Origin: Clostridia bacterium | GTDB taxonomy: Bacteria; Bacillota; Clostridia; Christensenellales; Aristaeellaceae | DNA length: 25,007 nt | Assembly: GCA_016296675.1 (NCBI GenBank) | Contig: JAEDIV010000018.1 | Coordinates: forward strand, 1-25,007 | Reading direction: 5' to 3' | Part shown: piece after piece, positions 21,676 to 25,007 of the stretch | How the letters are laid out: every line of letters begins with the position of its first letter | Position numbering within the stretch: the stretch's first letter is position 1 | Notes under the pieces: generated by a model | The model's input: only the letters and a program-made list of their open reading frames with translations | The model's database searches: none | What the model was told of the DNA's origin: nothing | Translations under genes and position numbers: made by a program

Positions 21676-22952
21676 TTTTCAAAATCCTCCCCGGCGCGGA
21701 TGAGCGCGCTTCTTGCGTGCGCTTCGAGCCCCTCACTCCTTGCAAAAGCCGCAACTTTTCCTGAGATTGCCTTGGTTGCTTCCTCAGTGTAATAGAGATA
21801 GGAGGACTTTTTCACGAAATCATCCACGGACAGGGGCGAGAAGAATCTTGCGCTTCCGCTGGTGGGCAATACGTGATTCGGGCCTGCCATGTAATCGGCG
21901 AGAGGCTCGGGCGTGTAGCGGCCCAGAAAAATGCTGCCGGCTGCGCGGATTTTGGGAAGATATCGGAACGGCTCGTCGACGCAGATTTCAAGGTGCTCGG
22001 GCGCGCACAGATTGGCCGCCTCAACCGCCTCGTCCATGTCCTTTACGATATAGGCGCATCCGTTTGCAAGAAGGCTGGCTTTTGCGATTTCGTTTCTCGG
22101 AAGCGTTTCAAGCTGCTTTTCAAGCTCAATATTGACTTTTTCTGCCAGAGACAGGGAATTTGTCACCAGGATTGCGCTTGCGAGTTTGTCGTGCTCGGCC
22201 TGGGAAAGCAGATCCGCCGCAACGAACGCGGGGTTGGATTTTTCATCCGCCAGAATCAGAATTTCGCTGGGGCCTGCTGTCATGTCAATGCCGATGGTGC
22301 CGAACAATTGCTTTTTGGCGAGGGTCACATAGATGTTTCCGGGGCCGACAACCTTGTCCACGCGCGGGATGGTGTCCGTTCCGAAAGCGAGCGCGGCAAC
22401 GGCCTGCGCGCCGCCGGTTTTATAGATTTCGTTTACGCCGCAAAGATTGGCTGCCGCGATAAGAGGCGCAGGAACTTTTCCGTCCCTGCCTGCAGGGGTG
22501 GTCAGAACAATGCGCTTGACGCCCGCGATTCTGGCGGGGATCAGGTTCATAAAGACGCTGGAAGGATAGGCAGCCGTGCCGCCGGGCACATATGCGCCGA
22601 CGCTATTAAGGGGCAGGATTACCTGGCCCATCTTAACGCCGTTTTCCAAAGTCATGGAAAAACCGTCGCGCTTTTGATTTTTGTGGTAGTTTTCGATGTT
22701 TTCCTTGGCTTCCTTCAAAATCGCCATGAAGCCTTCATCCATCATACCTACCGCTTCGTCAATTTCCGCCTGCGTGACCTTGAGGCTTTCAAGCGTTTCG
22801 CAGTCGAATTTTCTGGCGTATTTTAAAAGCGCCTCGTCGCCGTTTACGCGAACGTCCTTAATGATATCCTTTACGATTTCCTCGTATTTGCTTGTATCCT
22901 GAACATCGCGCCCGGCGTTCATTTTCGGCGCGCCATAAACGATTTTAAGCAT
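21672..22952 (-). CDS. hisD: Histidinol dehydrogenase
   Basis: Carries out the last two oxidations, histidinol to histidine, with NAD and zinc. The 426-residue length is normal. Family blocks include YVPGGTAAYPSSVFMN, VDKVVGPGNIYVTLAKK, DMTAGPSEILILAD and LLSQAEHDKLASAILVT. The catalytic Glu-His is in CAPEHLEI (about 315-322), and GPNHVLPT lies near the end. The ATG at 22952 overlaps hisG by eight bases, with GGAGG nine bases upstream inside hisG. Confidence 0.97.
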   Translation of the reverse strand: MLKIVYGAPKMNAGRDVQDTSKYEEIVKDIIKDVRVNGDEALLKYARKFDCETLESLKVTQAEIDEAVGMMDEGFMAILKEAKENIENYHKNQKRDGFSMTLENGVKMGQVILPLNSVGAYVPGGTAAYPSSVFMNLIPARIAGVKRIVLTTPAGRDGKVPAPLIAAANLCGVNEIYKTGGAQAVAALAFGTDTIPRVDKVVGPGNIYVTLAKKQLFGTIGIDMTAGPSEILILADEKSNPAFVAADLLSQAEHDKLASAILVTNSLSLAEKVNIELEKQLETLPRNEIAKASLLANGCAYIVKDMDEAVEAANLCAPEHLEICVDEPFRYLPKIRAAGSIFLGRYTPEPLADYMAGPNHVLPTSGSARFFSPLSVDDFVKKSSYLYYTEEATKAISGKVAAFARSEGLEAHARSALIRAGEDFEK

Positions 22953-23571
22953 CTTTCATATCCTCCGTAAGCGCCGTAACCAGCGCGTTTACTTCATCTG
23001 CCTTGAATTTGCTGGCGGGCTTGTTGGCGATGAGCCTTGCGCTCACATCTGCAATGTCAAAAAGCACGTCAAGGCCGTTTTCCCTCAGAGTTTTTCCGGT
23101 TTCCACGATATCCACGATTACATCGGTAAGCCCGAGCACCGGCGCGATTTCAATCGATCCGTGCAGGGGAATGACTTCTATGTCGCGGTTTCGGGAGGCA
23201 AAATAGCGCTTGGCGACGTTCGGAAACTTGGTCGCTACGCGAAGGAGCCGGTCGGTATCATCCGAAAAATCCTTTCTGCCTGCAACGGCGATGCGGCATT
23301 TTCCGATTTTAAGGTCGATCAGCTCATACACGTCCGCGCCGCTTTCCATCAGTACGTCGCGGCCGGCAACGCCGACATCGGCTACGCCGTATTCCACATA
23401 TACAGGAACATCGGAGGGCTTTACAAGGAAAAAGCTGGCATTTCCGCTGACAGAAGGAATGACCAGCCTTCTGTCGCCGGATTCAAGCTTTCGAAACACG
23501 TATCCTGCGCGCGCGAATTTCTCCAATACGCTTTCGCCCAGTCTTCCTTTGGGAAGCGCAATATTCAGCAT
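22945..23571 (-). CDS. hisG: ATP phosphoribosyltransferase catalytic subunit (short form)
   Basis: Joins ATP to PRPP in the first, committed step of histidine synthesis. The 208-residue protein starts LNIALPKGRLGES and has EYGVADVGVAGRDVL and the PRPP-binding region VIVDIVETGKTLRENGL. It lacks the C-terminal ACT-like regulatory domain of the long form (about 300 residues), so it needs HisZ for activity and histidine inhibition; hisZ is the adjacent gene. The ATG lies five bases after the hisZ stop, with its ribosome site in the end of hisZ. Confidence 0.96.
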   Translation of the reverse strand: MLNIALPKGRLGESVLEKFARAGYVFRKLESGDRRLVIPSVSGNASFFLVKPSDVPVYVEYGVADVGVAGRDVLMESGADVYELIDLKIGKCRIAVAGRKDFSDDTDRLLRVATKFPNVAKRYFASRNRDIEVIPLHGSIEIAPVLGLTDVIVDIVETGKTLRENGLDVLFDIADVSARLIANKPASKFKADEVNALVTALTEDMKDA

Positions 23572-23576
23572 GTTTC

Positions 23577-24632
23577 TTACACCTCCACAACGATCGAATA
23601 TTTGTCCGAAGGCGCGCCCTTTTTTTCGGTGCGCACCGAAAGGCCTTTGTTTCGAAGTTCAGCAGCCTTTTTCATTACCTCGCACGCGTCGGCGCCTTCA
23701 TGATAGAGAATGAGCGCGTCTGCGTGTGACGCGGGCGTCATTTCGTTTTCAAGGTCGTTTAAGTAAAGCGCAAATCCCAGCGCGCCTACGCCGCGCAGGA
23801 ATTTCTGCGAAAGGCCGTCGTAGCGGCCGCCGGACAAAACCGCGCGGTGGGCGGACGGGATATAGCCCTGAAATACAACGCCGGTATAGTATCTCAGATC
23901 ATTGACAATGGAAAAATCCAGCCGCACGCGCTTTTCAAAGCCCATGGCTTTCAGCCCTTCGAAAATCACGCGCATTTCCAAAACCGCTTTTTGGTATTCC
24001 GGATCATCCGACAGCGCTTCAAGGGCGCTGATCCCGTTTTCAAAATCGCCGCTGATCGTGCACAGGGCGTAGAGTGCATGCCTGCAAGATTCAGATAGGG
24101 ACGTGTTTTCCATCGCGGACGTAAGTGCGCTTGCGCTTTTAAATCTGAGCGCATTCATGATTTCCCTTTGCGCTTTTTTGTCGGTACTTGAAAGAAACGG
24201 CTTTATGCAGCCCATGTGCGAAATGTCCATCACGCTTTTTTCGTTGATGTTTTCAAGCGTTTTCAGCGCCAGCATCAATATTTCCAGCGTCTGTACTTCG
24301 TCAATATCGCCCAACGCTTCAAGACCCATCTGCCGGATTTCCCGGTATTCATGCGTGCGCTCATCGAGCCGGTATACGTTTTCAAGGTAATATACCTTTT
24401 CGCCCGCGTCCTTGGTCGCGCGGCTGCCCTTGACGATGGACAAAGTCACGTCCGGCTTGAGCGCCAGAAGACGGCCCGACATATCCGAAAATGTGATGAC
24501 AAAGTCGCTTAAGAGGAAATCCCTGTTTTCAAGATACAGGCTGTATTCCTCAAATTTGCGCATCCTGTACGCGCGAAAGCCAGCGCCTTCGTATAAATTT
24601 CTGAGATTTGCAATCAACGCTTCTTCCCGCAT
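23577..24632 (-). CDS. hisZ: ATP phosphoribosyltransferase regulatory subunit
   Basis: A catalytically inactive relative of histidyl-tRNA synthetase that binds short HisG to make the active, histidine-inhibited enzyme. The 351 residues fit HisZ rather than HisS (about 420). Class II features remain: LLALKPDVTLSIVK (motif 2 region), YYLENVYRLDERTHEYREIRQ in part, and LRYYTGVVFQGYIP and LSGGRYDGL (histidine-binding loops). No full anticodon-binding domain is present, only a short C-terminal tail. The ATG at 24632 has TGGAGG nine bases upstream; an ATG at 24662 has none. It is the first gene of the operon, next to the consensus promoter. Confidence 0.94.
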   Translation of the reverse strand: MREEALIANLRNLYEGAGFRAYRMRKFEEYSLYLENRDFLLSDFVITFSDMSGRLLALKPDVTLSIVKGSRATKDAGEKVYYLENVYRLDERTHEYREIRQMGLEALGDIDEVQTLEILMLALKTLENINEKSVMDISHMGCIKPFLSSTDKKAQREIMNALRFKSASALTSAMENTSLSESCRHALYALCTISGDFENGISALEALSDDPEYQKAVLEMRVIFEGLKAMGFEKRVRLDFSIVNDLRYYTGVVFQGYIPSAHRAVLSGGRYDGLSQKFLRGVGALGFALYLNDLENEMTPASHADALILYHEGADACEVMKKAAELRNKGLSVRTEKKGAPSDKYSIVVEV

Positions 24633-24693
24633 GTCTGAAATCCTCCAGATTCGCTTTAACAATTTATCGCTTTAGCAAACTAAATTATCATGA

Positions 24694-24722
24694 ATTATAC
24701 AACAATCCCGGCTCTCTGTCAA
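24694..24722 (-). promoter_or_regulatory. Consensus sigma-A promoter of the his operon
   Basis: On the minus strand a perfect TTGACA (24717-24722) and a perfect TATAAT (24694-24699) are 17 bases apart. Initiation near 24687 would leave a leader of about 55 bases before the hisZ ATG. That leader has no hairpin-plus-T-run, no run of His codons and no T-box sequence, so control is likely not by attenuation. Confidence 0.9.
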
Positions 24723-24755
24723 GCGGAGAAAACGGACAGATATGAAATTCCTGTT

Positions 24756-24764
24756 AGTATAGCA
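24756..24764 (-). promoter_or_regulatory. Possible second, extended -10 promoter for hisZ
   Basis: TGCTATACT on the minus strand matches an extended -10 (TGnTATAAT with one change), about 60 bases upstream of the main promoter. The matching -35 position (TAGACG) is weak. Confidence 0.35.
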
Positions 24765-24911
24765 CAATTTGGCGTTTGCGTCTACCAAAAAATGCAAAAT
24801 TGCCCTGAAAAACAAGAAATTTGCGATTGAATTGCATAAGATTCGCTTAAAAGCCGCCGAAAGCATGCAAATATTCGAAAATATGCGGCCTGTATATATG
24901 AAAAGGAAAAG
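24765..24911. other. Non-coding stretch upstream of the his promoters
   Basis: This is the middle of the only gene-free stretch longer than 300 bases (24633-25007). It is A/T-rich, with poly-A/T tracts, and I see no gene, riboswitch or clear repeat in it. A small open frame at 24672-24866 on the minus strand lacks a ribosome site and runs through both promoters. Confidence 0.5.
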
Positions 24912-24952
24912 AAAAAAATAAAAATCGCAGGCGATTAATGATTGCCTGCGAT
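24912..24952 (-). terminator. Intrinsic terminator after the right end repeat
   Basis: The stem ATCGCAGGC / GCCTGCGAT (24924-24932 / 24944-24952) is followed on the minus strand by a T-rich run (TTTTATTTTTTT). It stops transcripts that enter the window leftward through the end repeat, upstream of the his promoters. Its sequence differs from the terminator of the left copy, while the repeat beside it is the same. Confidence 0.85.
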
Positions 24953-24953
24953 C

Positions 24954-25007
24954 CAGATCATCAACAAACCTCCGGGAGAGGTATGGAGAGGGAGATAACT
25001 TCCTCTC
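24954..25007 (-). repeat. End repeat, right copy (inverted relative to the left end)
   Basis: The reverse complement of 24954-24992 equals bases 10-48. Bases 24993-25001 continue the match with three differences. The remaining six bases (25002-25007) have no counterpart because the left copy runs off the window; on the minus strand they read GAGAGG, which could pair with CCTCTC within the repeat. An inward terminator follows, as on the left. Confidence 0.85.

Noticed and set aside
21873..22826. A 317-codon open frame on the plus strand opposite hisD
   Set aside because: Antisense to a complete hisD; low-quality composition and no start signal.
24633..24693. His attenuator or T-box in the hisZ leader
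   Set aside because: The leader is too short, with no T-box sequence, no His-codon run and no terminator hairpin.
24672..24866. A 64-codon open frame upstream of hisZ as a leader peptide
   Set aside because: No ribosome site, few His codons and it runs across both predicted promoters.
1..25007. CRISPR arrays, insertion sequences, tRNA or rRNA genes, retron or defence modules
   Set aside because: No spaced direct repeats, transposase or integrase motifs, cloverleaf sequences, reverse transcriptase or nuclease-helicase genes were seen.

Overview
The window looks like chromosomal DNA of a Gram-positive anaerobe of the Bacillota, most likely a Clostridia-type spore former. The evidence is a SipL-like spore-coat protein (three SPOCS/DUF3794-like modules plus a C-terminal LysM), a short HisG with its partner HisZ, a WalJ/RlmH gene pair, strong GGAGG ribosome sites and near-consensus sigma-A promoters. 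G+C is about half by eye. The exact lineage cannot be told from the sequence. I see no tRNA, rRNA, CRISPR array, transposase or obvious defence genes.

Layout. (1) 78-6331, minus strand: a tightly packed operon read leftward, with a ComEC-like secreted MBL-fold protein, pssA, psd, a PAP2-family membrane phosphatase, a PflX-like radical SAM protein, walJ, a CPBP membrane protease and rlmH. It combines phosphatidylserine/phosphatidylethanolamine synthesis with the conserved walJ-rlmH pair. (2) 6497-8011, plus strand: the SipL-like spore gene, divergent from the first operon. (3) 8118-10146: proB-proA, the first two enzymes of proline synthesis, behind a sigma-A promoter that sits inside a 16-bp-arm palindrome. 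(4) 10241-10636: two tiny membrane proteins, the second holin-like. (5) 10723-13434: a beta-lactamase-fold serine hydrolase and a NagZ-type family 3 glycosidase, which together resemble the muropeptide-recycling pair AmiE/NagZ of Bacillus. (6) 13654-14251: two small overlapping genes of unknown function. (7) 14375-17224: an exported parvulin-type foldase, a polysaccharide deacetylase and a pyridoxal/pyridoxamine kinase. (8) 17279-24632, minus strand: a nine-gene histidine operon, hisZ-G-D-C-B-H-A-F-IE, with nearly every junction overlapping, driven by a perfect TTGACA-N17-TATAAT promoter. It covers every step of histidine synthesis except histidinol-phosphate phosphatase.

Both ends of the window carry the same approximately 48-bp sequence in inverted orientation, each followed on its inward side by a different intrinsic terminator. 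This suggests that the sequence is a contig bounded by copies of one dispersed element, whose body lies outside the window. Most of the window is ordinary core metabolism. The parts worth a second look are this end repeat, the palindromes that enclose promoters and ribosome sites before proB and the serine hydrolase, the isolated holin-like pair, and the unknown gene pair at 13.7-14.3 kb. I do not see convincing evidence of a wholly new multi-gene system.
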